Origin: an uncultured Pseudomonadota bacterium
Lineage (GTDB): Bacteria; Bdellovibrionota_B; Oligoflexia; Oligoflexales; CAIYRB01
Reading direction: 5' to 3'
NCBI GenBank assembly: GCA_903928445.1
Contig: CAIYRB010000039.1
Coordinates: 29,798 to 93,797 of the forward strand
Length of the DNA: 64,000 bases
Shown here: in pieces, positions 19,901 to 28,141 of the stretch
How positions within the stretch are numbered: the stretch's first letter is position 1
Layout of the letters: each line of letters opens with the position of its first letter
Made by a program: the position numbers and the translations under genes
The notes under the pieces: model-generated
Seen by the model: only the letters and a program-made list of their open reading frames with translations
Databases searched by the model: none
Told to the model about the DNA's origin: nothing

Positions 19901-22559
19901 ATTCAGCTGCCAGACCAGCAATATCGCCTCCAACCTGACGCGCTCCTCCGGCGAGGTGCTGCAACTGCGCTTAGCTGCTTTGTTCCCTAGCGCCGTTGGC
20001 CCGTCTCTGCCAATCGCCCCAGATAATTTTGACATGTTTAACGCGACCGGCCTAAATACGCAGCTAGCCAGTCCAGACCGCATGTGGAGCCCTGCCACTG
20101 ATGTCGCCTTACGTGGCAGGGCAAATATTTTGTGCAAAAGCTATGTCGACAGCGCCGACAGCAAAAATACCCTGTTTAAATTCACGGCCAGCGACCTGCT
20201 TAGCGGCGAGTCAGCGCCCGGCGACGCTGCGACCAGTCTTGCGCTGGCCACGGCACGGCACGCCTGGCTTTATCCCTACACCCAGCAGGCCCCCGAAGTA
20301 CAAGCCCTCATCGATCTCTATAACGGGGTGCTGGCGCTAAAGGGCAGCGGTGCGACAGTGCAGGCAAAGCAAGCAGTTTGCGTCGCGGCCATCATGGCGC
20401 CCCAGTTCCTGTTCGGCAACGTCGGCGATGCCGATATTATCCGTCGCCTGGCGCTAGAAGTGGGTCGTCGGCCACCCACTATGGCCGATTACGACGCGTA
20501 TGCCAGCGCCGGGAACAAAGGCAGCTTTCTCTCCAGCTACACCGCCGCCCTGCAAAACGCCAAGACCGGCTACCTGACCGCTGTCAAAAGCTGGCACCGG
20601 ACGCAGCTAGGTTTGCGCGATTTCATCAAGGTCGGCGGCGTGGACGGCAGCCGCGAGTATGGGAACAGCCAGGGTGCTTCGCTGATGGGTGCTACGCCGT
20701 TCCGCGGCATGACGACCACAGAGACAGGGCTGAGCATCCGCGGCATCGAACTTGAAAAGTATGTCTTCGCTACGCAATATATGGATCTTTCCGAAAATTG
20801 CACACCCGGGCTGGCCCAGGATTTTGATCCCCGTACGACCCAAATTGTGTGGCAGCACTATAATTCCGTGAGTGGCGCTTGGGAGACGATTGGCAGCTGG
20901 CAGAAGGCCGCTGATGGCAGCTGGAGTCAGCAGAGTGGGAGCATCACGCTTGCTGATCACAGCCAAATGACGACGAGCGTTGACGACATCACCAGCGTCG
21001 TCTCCAAGATCGACGGGCGCAATTATTATACCTCCGGCCGCCTGGTTGGTACACCTGTCGACGGCTTTATCGGCGAACGCGCGTTATCTCGCGCCGTCAA
21101 CAAAACCGCTTCTCAGCGGCGCGTCCGCCGGTTTAGCCCAAGCGGTGAGCAGAACGGCTTTAGTACAGTCAAGCTATGGTACAGCGGCGAAACTGTCGCC
21201 ATCTGCAACACCACATCGCGTTTTGTCGCCACCTGCGGCTATCGTCCCGCGGCCACCGCCAATCGGCCTGGCGCAGTTGCCGCGGCCACTTGGAACGCGG
21301 GCAGCAAAGGCACCGCCCCCATCGGTTTGGGGGGGTTGCGCGATTCCTACCTCACACCGATCGTCACAGACCACATGAGTTGCGGCAACCCCGACACCAC
21401 CGTACTCGCCAATATCGGCAAACCAGGCTACAGCGAAGCCGTTGCTTGGCCGAAAGGCACCGTTACGGCTGCCGGAACAATGGACCAAAGCAGTCTCAAT
21501 GATCTAGTCATTAACTCGTTTGATTTATTGCCCGCCGGCGGCGCCAATTCCTCGCAGATTATCGCCACTTCTCTAAGTAGACCGTATGCTGAAGATCAAG
21601 CTTTCGGCCACCTACTACAAGATATTATGCTGGAGCCGCTGCGCCTGACAGAGGACATCGTGAGCAACAGCCGCGACTACCGTATGCTACTCACGGCGCC
21701 TTACACGATCGGTCACGGCGAGCTTGATCTCTACTACCGCTCGCAAAACCATTTTCTCCCAAGCTACCCCGCCGGTTATGCCGCAGTGCCCGGCGGCGGC
21801 AGCCTCCGGCAAATTACCCCGACAACGGTGGCACCTATGCCTTTTGCCTGGCTGAAGAGCAGTCTAGGTACCCTCACTTATGGAAGTACCGCGTATTTCG
21901 CCGACGAAGTGCAAAGCGGCACGATCCAGCCACGCCTCATGTCCGGGATCCTGACGCAGATGGGATTCCTTGGCCCGGTGTCGGTCAACAGCGGCAAAAC
22001 CCGCAGCCTCGCCGCTCGCGTCTTTGAACGCCTGCTCTGCGGCCTGCCTAGCGACTTCCTCAGCTTGCTTGACACCAATGCCCAACAGCTACAGATGAAG
22101 TACGTTTCGACTCACGAAGCCAACGGCAATGCCCACCTCGACCCGACCAAAGGCTGCTACGGCTGCCACATCAGCCTCGATCCTGTTGCTTCGGCGCTCA
22201 ACGCCAATTTCCTGCAAAATCCCAGCCAAGCCGCCACCGGTGACCTCAAGTCCGATCATATTTGGGGTGTGAATAATCTTTACGGCGTCCGCGGTTCTAC
22301 CGCCACTGGCACCGGCGCCTTGTTTGGCACCGTGGTCACCGGTGTCAAAGACCTCGGCAACGTGCTGGCCAACTCCACGCCGTTTTCCCAATGCGTGGTC
22401 AAGTCCGCCTTTAAAAACGTCTTCGGTCGTGAACCCCTCGGCAGCGAAGTCGGCCTCGTCAATTCGGTCGCGACGCAATTTCGCACCAGCCTCAACTACG
22501 ACTACAACGCCATGATTCAAGCGTTGGTAGCCTCACCACAGTTTCAGAGGAGCAACTGA
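16944..22559 (+). CDS. Giant Ig-like (BIG2) lipoprotein with five c-type heme (CXXCH) motifs and DUF1592/1588-like C-terminus
   Basis: 1871 residues. The signal peptide ends SLAVLATGC, a lipobox. Ig-like BIG2 domains (start motifs LTPSAAQLALGD, IAVTPAAASLAPGG, IALSPLSPTLSIGD, ISPAAASVAIGQ, SVTPVSPIVPVGS) alternate with cytochrome-like modules. The modules carry CISCH (Cys170), CLTCH (Cys388), CTACH (Cys518) and CLSCH (Cys905), each with a downstream HGGG or HPGG segment. The C-terminal ~900 residues resemble the DUF1592/DUF1588/DUF1585 architecture of planctomycete-type cytochromes, with CYGCH (Cys1738) in GCYGCHISLDPVASALN and NVFGREPLGSE near the end. Probably a large surface electron-transfer or substrate-binding protein. 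It is directly followed by the DUF1501 gene, its usual partner type. Confidence 0.75.
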   Translation: MKLTSPTTTQPSSRCRQNAAAHLVSYAALSLAVLATGCGKMTTARVEIDSRRVAAAVHRDVAAGDLQQMTLTPSAAQLALGDLLTFSVSGLLANGDAAPNSVAYQFSSSAPDVLQPQGGNKFAAKAPGTAVVTASLSGVSATATVIVGTASCTAQAEFTAKVEPILAAKCISCHGAAGMTAAHSALALTAEDRDPQAALANWIVSKTKLDISDPDHSLILAKVSGIAPHAGGALLKASDAEYSTVATWIRDEAKCQNTNKPIAIAVTPAAASLAPGGSLQLAVTGKYQDNSTAGLSSGIIWTLVDASGAPISADTASISSAGLLSVGNAAATKAFSALAKLDTLSGTAAISIAAAAATTLPSTPEGGSACAAAATFQQAVEPVLQASCLTCHGAAGLANAKAVLTLAGAGDITADRTALLTKLNLQSPASSNLLAKVSGGIGHGGGSVLPPASAGYSTLNAWVQQEASCANTAVAATPSSPAPAPAPAPSPTPPQASSACPSFAQFKTAVAPIMTKNCTACHASGGSGNGAFPMNIGTGSAACAALVGTWTTSKGEIDYTKQSQSKLILKPFGLVTHGGGLALTAAQQQVFTDFVNQEVSCHTSGQGGDTTNATVLCQKQAVAIALSPLSPTLSIGDTLALQANVSYDDGSTSTNPGGLTWTSGAPTVASVDSNGQLKALKGGTTLVKATLGPISTTLSVTVRSASATLTRVDISPAAASVAIGQQLAYQLMGTYSDGSRQAIATAVKWSVVNSTLASVTPTGLLTATVAGSTTLNAEPASCTGIQNCPATSTLTVTPSVLTSISVTPVSPIVPVGSTLQLQLSGTKSDGSTTVLSNVTWTTNDGSIIDLTSAGSITARGPGLAQVIAASGSFAVTTSVLVIADSGCSTVQQYQQTVEPILQNSCLSCHGTGLPGSPLFTLKGPNPSAYEVVANWTAAQQKVDAVSVDASKILQMAGNLSSNHPGGTILAKTTSTYNTLRSWVSAEFSCQTSNIASNLTRSSGEVLQLRLAALFPSAVGPSLPIAPDNFDMFNATGLNTQLASPDRMWSPATDVALRGRANILCKSYVDSADSKNTLFKFTASDLLSGESAPGDAATSLALATARHAWLYPYTQQAPEVQALIDLYNGVLALKGSGATVQAKQAVCVAAIMAPQFLFGNVGDADIIRRLALEVGRRPPTMADYDAYASAGNKGSFLSSYTAALQNAKTGYLTAVKSWHRTQLGLRDFIKVGGVDGSREYGNSQGASLMGATPFRGMTTTETGLSIRGIELEKYVFATQYMDLSENCTPGLAQDFDPRTTQIVWQHYNSVSGAWETIGSWQKAADGSWSQQSGSITLADHSQMTTSVDDITSVVSKIDGRNYYTSGRLVGTPVDGFIGERALSRAVNKTASQRRVRRFSPSGEQNGFSTVKLWYSGETVAICNTTSRFVATCGYRPAATANRPGAVAAATWNAGSKGTAPIGLGGLRDSYLTPIVTDHMSCGNPDTTVLANIGKPGYSEAVAWPKGTVTAAGTMDQSSLNDLVINSFDLLPAGGANSSQIIATSLSRPYAEDQAFGHLLQDIMLEPLRLTEDIVSNSRDYRMLLTAPYTIGHGELDLYYRSQNHFLPSYPAGYAAVPGGGSLRQITPTTVAPMPFAWLKSSLGTLTYGSTAYFADEVQSGTIQPRLMSGILTQMGFLGPVSVNSGKTRSLAARVFERLLCGLPSDFLSLLDTNAQQLQMKYVSTHEANGNAHLDPTKGCYGCHISLDPVASALNANFLQNPSQAATGDLKSDHIWGVNNLYGVRGSTATGTGALFGTVVTGVKDLGNVLANSTPFSQCVVKSAFKNVFGREPLGSEVGLVNSVATQFRTSLNYDYNAMIQALVASPQFQRSN

Positions 22560-22560
22560 T

Positions 22561-24138
22561 ATGCGTACCAGGATGGACCGCCGCCAATTTTTCAAAGCCA
22601 GCAGCCTCGGTCTTGGTACCGTTGGCATCATCGGCTATGGCATAGCTCCAGGCCAACTTCTGGCCAGCACTTCGCCGGTGCGGCGTAGCCGCTATTTAAT
22701 CAACCTCCAAGGCTTCGGGGGGTGGGACAGCAGCTGGCACCACTCGCCCGTGTTAGTAAAGGACACCGCTGGCCTATCGGGGGCTGACCTCACCAATCAA
22801 TTCTACGGCGTCGTCGCAAATGCAACGCGGTTTCCCGATAGCCAGGCGATTGCCTTTGCCAACGGCTTCGTCGGACCGACCTTCGCCAATTACAGCAGCG
22901 CCGACCTCAACAACTTACTGATTTGGCGCGGACTCGTGGCAGAAGGCAGTCACTCAGTTGGCAACCATCTGATCCAAAACGGGCACCCATCAAGCTATGC
23001 ATCTTCGTTTTCTACTATTGTTGCGGATGCCCTGGCACGCGCCCCAGACTATCCGCGCACGCTACATTACGCCCAGCTCACCGCCAACACGGCCGCCTTC
23101 GATTCCGGACCAGGTCTCATGCATGGACCAGGTATTCCGCTGAATATCCCAAACGCAAGCTCCTGGGCCGCGCTCAGTGCTGCCGATCCCAATGACCCTG
23201 TGGCCGATCCAAAACTGAAAGCTCTCGTCGATAACACCGTCAATAATCTGGCCGGCAATGTCAGCGGCGCTCAACTCAATGCGACGCGCAATCTATTTCA
23301 GGGCGACTTTCTCACCGGCTATACCGATGCCTCGCTATTAATCGGCCATAACTATGCCACTAGCTCGGCCTTTACGGCGACGGTGGCGACCTACCATAAA
23401 GCCGTGGTCGACGACCTCACTGCCCTGCTCTTTAGCAGCGCGTCGGCGTCTGCTCTGCGCGATGCCATCGCTCTGATGCCTGGGTTGCCAGCGGCAGCAG
23501 CCAATGTCGAAGCATTCCTCGTCCAGACCATAGGCAACCTCGACTCTTTAGTATTTGCCTATGCCCTAGCCGATTTCTTAATCACCAACGACCTTTCGGC
23601 CGTCGTCGACCTACCGATGAGCTACGGCGATTACCATGACCGCAACGACGCCGATCTTATCGGCGTCGCCGTCAGCCTTGCTTGCTTGAAGACGCTGCTG
23701 CGTAAGCTGCAAGCGACGCCGCTACCTAACGGTCAGAGCGGCTCATTTTTCGATGCGACCCTGGTCGTCGTCAGCACAGAATTTGACCGCCAAGTGGCGC
23801 GCACCGTCAATAATCCGGCGTTTTCCAATCGGCCGGGGACTAATCATGGCTCTACCAGCAGCGTGATCATGGCAGGCTACGGCGTCAACAACGGCAAGAT
23901 CATCGGTGGGCGCGGCACTGGCCCAAACGGTATCTATGGTGGCACAGGTATGCCGTTCCTACAGCCGCTGCCCGTCGACCCAGCGACCGGCGAGCCCAAT
24001 GCTTCTGGCGTCTTGGCGAGCCAGCGTGCTGTGTTACCGACGGTGCTAAAGATTTTTGGCCTCTCGGTGCCCTCGCAGCAACAGACCGAGCAGGTCGCTC
24101 TACCCGCCGTGATTAAACCGGGTCACAGCGGGACCTAG
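22561..24138 (+). CDS. Tat-exported DUF1501-family protein
   Basis: 525 residues. A twin-arginine signal peptide (RRQFFKASSLGLGTVGIIGYG) precedes a DUF1501-like domain (sulfatase/alkaline-phosphatase-like fold): YLINLQGFGGWDSSWHHSP, GSHSVGNHLIQNGHPSSYASS, LVVVSTEFDRQVAR and GTNHGSTSSVIMAGYGVNNGKIIGG. Genes of this family commonly follow DUF1592-type or cytochrome-like genes in planctomycetes and relatives, where the enzymatic role is still undefined. It starts one base after the preceding stop, with AGGAG 8 bases before the ATG, so the two are co-expressed. Export in folded form suggests a cofactor or metal. Confidence 0.8.
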   Translation: MRTRMDRRQFFKASSLGLGTVGIIGYGIAPGQLLASTSPVRRSRYLINLQGFGGWDSSWHHSPVLVKDTAGLSGADLTNQFYGVVANATRFPDSQAIAFANGFVGPTFANYSSADLNNLLIWRGLVAEGSHSVGNHLIQNGHPSSYASSFSTIVADALARAPDYPRTLHYAQLTANTAAFDSGPGLMHGPGIPLNIPNASSWAALSAADPNDPVADPKLKALVDNTVNNLAGNVSGAQLNATRNLFQGDFLTGYTDASLLIGHNYATSSAFTATVATYHKAVVDDLTALLFSSASASALRDAIALMPGLPAAAANVEAFLVQTIGNLDSLVFAYALADFLITNDLSAVVDLPMSYGDYHDRNDADLIGVAVSLACLKTLLRKLQATPLPNGQSGSFFDATLVVVSTEFDRQVARTVNNPAFSNRPGTNHGSTSSVIMAGYGVNNGKIIGGRGTGPNGIYGGTGMPFLQPLPVDPATGEPNASGVLASQRAVLPTVLKIFGLSVPSQQQTEQVALPAVIKPGHSGT

Positions 24139-24140
24139 GT

Positions 24141-24215
24141 AGTTTTCACCCGGAAAGCGCCGCTTTCCGGGTGAAAACTATCCTAAGAAGCGTCAGCGAC
24201 GAAAGATCTGGTGAT
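24141..24215 (+). repeat. Bipartite hairpin repeat, second copy; probable terminator
   Basis: Perfect 18-bp inverted arms (AGTTTTCACCCGGAAAGC, 24141-24158, and its complement 24162-24179) enclose the 3-base loop GCC. The tail ATCCTAAG...GACGAAAGATCTGGTGATTA matches the copy at 16472-16505. It begins two bases after the DUF1501 stop, so it could end that operon, although there is no T-run. Confidence 0.6.
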
Positions 24216-24250
24216 TATCTATTGGCCGCCATCCGATTTGTGCAGCAAGA

Positions 24251-24859
24251 CTAAAGGCTGTAAGCCAAGCCGCCGGATAACGCCACCTGACCTAGGTCGA
24301 CGCCGGGATCCATGATCGGCCGGTAGCGTAGCTCGCCGACCAAATCCATCGCTGTTTGCACTCGGTACATCACGCCAGCGCCGTAGTCCAAGCCAAATTT
24401 TCCGGCATTGTCGCGGTACTTGCTATCTAGACGATTGACCTTGTTGTCGCTCTGCCCCTGCACTTCCTTGATGGTGAAGCGATGCACCGAGGCCCCGGCC
24501 AGGGCGTAGGGTCGAAACGCCGTGCGCGTGTTGGTGAAGACGAACTTGGCGTCGAGCCCCAGGGCGATGTCGCTCACTTCGGCCTCGCTGCGTCCGAGGC
24601 TACCGGTCGCTTTGCTCCAGTAATCGAGCGTCCCCCCAAGCAGTAGATTGTCGGCGACGGCACGATCGATATAAGCGCCGTAGGTGCCGGTTGCACGGGA
24701 GATCTGCTTGACCTTGGTCGCACCGAGTCTGACCCCAAACTGCGTACTATCCGCCGCCACGCCCTGGGACCTTAGCTCGCTACCGATCGGAGCCGTGAGC
24801 TCCGCCAAGGCTGGCGTTGCGAGCAAGAGGCCACATAGAATGCTCAAGAGCTTATTCAT
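24251..24859 (-). CDS. Outer-membrane beta-barrel-like protein
   Basis: 202 residues. The signal peptide (MNKLLSILCGLLLATPALA) is followed by repeated amphipathic strands: FGVRLGATKVKQ, NLLLGGTLDYWSKA, FRPYALAGASVHRFTIKE, FGLDYGAGVMYRV and LVGELRYRPIMDPG. It ends ALSGGLAYSL with an aromatic near the terminus, fitting an OmpW/opacity-like 8-strand barrel. The ATG at 24859 is chosen because AAGGAG lies 6 bases upstream; in-frame ATGs further upstream lack it. Function unknown. It converges with the DUF1501 operon. Confidence 0.65.
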   Translation of the reverse strand: MNKLLSILCGLLLATPALAELTAPIGSELRSQGVAADSTQFGVRLGATKVKQISRATGTYGAYIDRAVADNLLLGGTLDYWSKATGSLGRSEAEVSDIALGLDAKFVFTNTRTAFRPYALAGASVHRFTIKEVQGQSDNKVNRLDSKYRDNAGKFGLDYGAGVMYRVQTAMDLVGELRYRPIMDPGVDLGQVALSGGLAYSL

Positions 24860-25019
24860 ACCCATCTCCTTCATCATGATAAGATTAACCAGTCAAGGCT
24901 GGGTACTGCATCATCCATGCCATAAAATAGTCGCGAGTCAGAGTCTAAATCCCGGTTTTTGGCCGCTCAGATGCCTACGAATAGAGGCAGGATGACCCTA
25001 AAATGAGACAGCAATCCTG

Positions 25020-26396
25020 ATGAAACCAGATGTCTACCTGATCCTCGACCCGTACCACGACTACGCCGCGGCGATGATGCGCTACTGCTTTGATCAGCAT
25101 GGCCTCAAAGCGCTGTGCTTGATCACGAGCCGGCGCTACGAAATCTTTGCCAAGCAGTACGTGGCCATCGACCCGCGCCATGTCGAGGCGCGCTATCATC
25201 TCGAAGACCAAAGCGACGACGTCCTGCTTGCCAAGATCATGTCCAACTACAACCCCATCGCCTTTATACCACACGATGAACCCTACCTAATGCGGGCAAT
25301 GGATTTTCTTGAACGCATGCCGATACGCTGGAACGATCCAGCTCTTATCCGACTCTTTCGCAACAAGCAGGCGCTAAAACAACACCTCAAGCGTCAAGAT
25401 CCAGGGCTCCCACTGAATCATACGCGCCATGTGACCTCCGCCGCAGAGGCCATCGCCCTTAGGCCTGAGTTCCCAGGTAGCGTAGTGTTAAAGCCCAACG
25501 ATGGGATGGGCACTCTGAGCGTCGGACTCATCCATGCACCCGATTGGGAAGGCCAGATCAAGGCGTACTTTGACGCCTCGCAGTGTAGCTCGGTGATCAT
25601 GGAGGAGTTCATCGAAGCCGCCGAGCCCGGCGTGGAGTATGCGGTCAATGGCCAAATCGACGACCGCGGCGCCATCGTCTACCAGTCGATCATCTCCTAC
25701 TACAAGGTTAGCGCCAACGGCCGTTCCTTTCTCTACTATCAAGACCATCATGTACCCTACGCCTCTGACAAATTTCGCCTGCTGACCGACTATGCGACGC
25801 GCGTCATGCAGGCTTCTGGATTGCGGCGCTGCCCCTTTCACATGGAGCTGGTGCTGAGCAAACAAGGCCCCTTGCTGGTCGAGGTTGCAGCCAGGCTCCT
25901 CGGCGTCTCCTGGGGCAAAGTCGTCAACGATGTGCATGGCTCTGGCTTTGACGTCTTTGCCATGGCGGCTCATTACTATTTGTTTGACCGACCCTACGGC
26001 GGCCCTGGCCCCAATTGGCCGGCCTACGATGCCAATCACTACCTCAGCGTCTATGGCATCGGTGCCCAAGATGAATTTGTCGTCAGCGTCGATGGACTTA
26101 AGGAAGTCGAACGCCTACCAGGCTTTAAACGTTGGGGAACTAAACCCGAGGTCGGACGTCGGGTCAACCGCACCGTCGATCTATTTACCAGGCTCTATGA
26201 CGTCCAGCTGATCAGCACGCAAAGCATGGAGGATATGCGCCGCACCGCGGATCAGGTGCGCGCGTTGATTGCGGTCAATAAGCGGAGTGGGCTAGCACAC
26301 AAGGTTTGGGCCGTGGTGCTATTTGCAGTTGACCAATTGAGCTGGCGTTGGCGCTATGGGCTGGCGTTGCTAGGGAAGTACCTCGGAAGGTCGTAA
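25020..26396 (+). CDS. ATP-grasp domain ligase-like protein
   Basis: 458 residues. The central ATP-grasp fold shows IRLFRNKQALKQHLKR, SVVLKPNDGMGTLSVGLIH (nucleotide-binding Lys and Gly-rich loop), SVIMEEFIEAAEPGVEYAVNG and the Mg-binding HMELVLSKQGPLLVEVAARLLG. This resembles biotin-carboxylase-like and L-amino-acid ligases, which join a carboxylate to an amine or thiol via acyl phosphate. A hydrophobic C-terminal stretch may be membrane-associated. The substrate is not predictable; neighbours give no hint. The ribosome site is weak. It is convergent with the exonuclease gene. Confidence 0.75.
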   Translation: MKPDVYLILDPYHDYAAAMMRYCFDQHGLKALCLITSRRYEIFAKQYVAIDPRHVEARYHLEDQSDDVLLAKIMSNYNPIAFIPHDEPYLMRAMDFLERMPIRWNDPALIRLFRNKQALKQHLKRQDPGLPLNHTRHVTSAAEAIALRPEFPGSVVLKPNDGMGTLSVGLIHAPDWEGQIKAYFDASQCSSVIMEEFIEAAEPGVEYAVNGQIDDRGAIVYQSIISYYKVSANGRSFLYYQDHHVPYASDKFRLLTDYATRVMQASGLRRCPFHMELVLSKQGPLLVEVAARLLGVSWGKVVNDVHGSGFDVFAMAAHYYLFDRPYGGPGPNWPAYDANHYLSVYGIGAQDEFVVSVDGLKEVERLPGFKRWGTKPEVGRRVNRTVDLFTRLYDVQLISTQSMEDMRRTADQVRALIAVNKRSGLAHKVWAVVLFAVDQLSWRWRYGLALLGKYLGRS

Positions 26397-26469
26397 ATCA
26401 AGCGACGCGGTTCAGAAGGTTAGACTGGAGTTCGACCAACGTTCGCAGCCAAGCCCGCGTCACGCCTGC

Positions 26470-28077
26470 CTAAGGCACCTTAGCTGGACGCAGCTGCTGC
26501 AGCGACAAGTACTTACCGTCAAATTTACCATTGTCGAGAAACCATAGCGTCGCGTTAGCCACGTCAGCCTGATGCTGCGTCAAGGCCTTCGGCTGCGCCT
26601 GCTTCAGCTCGCTCTCCAGCGTCGCAGCCAGAACCTCGGCCTGACCGTTTTGCCAAAGCTCGCGCTCGATATCGCCATGCACGGTGGTGATGCCATGCGG
26701 ACGACTATTCACGATATGGTAGATCTGCCAGGTGCCGCGTGGCCCTGGGACGCAGATCAAACCGGTTTCTTCAAGCAGCGGCGTCAAGCGAGCTGGGACG
26801 CGCAACCGCGACAAAGCCTGCGCCAGATGCAGCTGACGACTAAGCTCCTGGCGTGCCGCCGGACTAAACCACATGCGAACAGCGCGCCGCTGCTTGGTCA
26901 GCTCAGAGATCCGGGATTCGAGCCGGCCATGCAAGAGGTCGAGCAGGAGAGCCGCGAACGGCGCCCCCAAAGATACCCCGCGTCGACCAACCTTAGCCTC
27001 GGCCAGAGCCGCAATCTGATCGAGAAATTCGCCCGCGATGCGGCGATCACGGATGGGACCAAAAGCATGGAGCGTCCCGCTCTCGATAGGACCTAAAGCG
27101 ACCCGCACGCCATCACCATCGCCGTCGCGAGCGACGAACAAGGTCTGCACGGTGCGCTGGTGCAAGCCACTAGGATGGAAGGCAGGACTGCTTTTGGCCA
27201 GCTCGGCGCTCTCAGCGAGGACGGCGGCGTACACATTGGGTGCACGCTCGGTCTTCAGATCCGCGGATTTCAGCACCAAGCGCAGCAACTGCCGCGGTAG
27301 TTGGTGAAAGACCTTGAGCTTGGCAACGTCGCGGTCGAGGTTTAATGAGCTGGCAAAAAACAGCGGGCGGCCTTCGTGATCATGAAGGTAAAAGACGCCT
27401 GGACCAGACGGGACCTGCGCCAAGCTTGCGTCAGGGATACCCCAGCCAAGGCGCATGCCGGACTCGAGGTCGCCCTGCAAACGCACGGCTTCATCGATGC
27501 GCTTGACCGAACGTTCATCGAGGCGACCGAGCAGCACCTTGAATAAAGCCAAGGTGACGTAGGCATCGGCCTCGGCGCGGTGCAGTTCACCGCTGGCCAG
27601 CTTGAAGTGCTCAGCGAGTCCGCGCAGGGATTTATCTGGCGTCTCCGGTGCGAGTTTTTCCACCAAAAGGTGGGTGCACAGATAGAAGTTCTCCATGTCG
27701 ATGCCAACCGTCTGCTTGGCAAAGTGGCGGACAAACTTCATATCGCCGATGGTGTTGTGACTGACCAAGACATCGTCACCGATGAACTTAACAAAATCCG
27801 GCATGACCGCGTCGATGCGCGGCTCGTTGCGGACCATTTGATTATTGATACCGGTCATGCGGCGCACGATCGGCGGGATCGGGATCCCTGGATTGACCAT
27901 GCTGTAAAAAGTGCCAAGCACCTCGCCGTTGCCATAGCGGATGGCAAAGATCTCGGTGATGCCGTTCTTCTCGGGGTTGCCTCCGGTGGTCTCGATATCG
28001 AACACGATATAGGTCCCGCTACTGAGCAAGGTCTTGAGCCTAGCTTGCGCCTCGGCGCTGACCTGCGGCACGCTCAT
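26470..28077 (-). CDS. DEDDh 3'-5' exonuclease fused to a degenerate GIY-YIG/UvrC-like region
   Basis: 535 residues. The N-terminal DnaQ/PolC-like exonuclease (about 20-190) has FDIETTGG (first DE), a middle SHNTIGDMKF and HRAEADAYVTLALF with the final His-Asp. The second part (about 220-300) reads PSGPGVFYLHDHEGRPLFFASSLNLDRDV, like a UvrC/Cho GIY-YIG domain, but the family's GK-x-x-x-LR-x-R is replaced by SSLNLDRDV, so that nuclease site looks lost. Such fusions occur in several phyla. The ATG at 28077 avoids overlap with pyrC, whose stop is 64 bases upstream on the same strand. Confidence 0.75.
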   Translation of the reverse strand: MSVPQVSAEAQARLKTLLSSGTYIVFDIETTGGNPEKNGITEIFAIRYGNGEVLGTFYSMVNPGIPIPPIVRRMTGINNQMVRNEPRIDAVMPDFVKFIGDDVLVSHNTIGDMKFVRHFAKQTVGIDMENFYLCTHLLVEKLAPETPDKSLRGLAEHFKLASGELHRAEADAYVTLALFKVLLGRLDERSVKRIDEAVRLQGDLESGMRLGWGIPDASLAQVPSGPGVFYLHDHEGRPLFFASSLNLDRDVAKLKVFHQLPRQLLRLVLKSADLKTERAPNVYAAVLAESAELAKSSPAFHPSGLHQRTVQTLFVARDGDGDGVRVALGPIESGTLHAFGPIRDRRIAGEFLDQIAALAEAKVGRRGVSLGAPFAALLLDLLHGRLESRISELTKQRRAVRMWFSPAARQELSRQLHLAQALSRLRVPARLTPLLEETGLICVPGPRGTWQIYHIVNSRPHGITTVHGDIERELWQNGQAEVLAATLESELKQAQPKALTQHQADVANATLWFLDNGKFDGKYLSLQQLRPAKVP

Positions 28078-28141
28078 GAGCTCTTTACGCTTGCCGCTGC
28101 GGCGTCCACGCTGCTGGTTTCTACCGGAGTTGGGTCGATGA

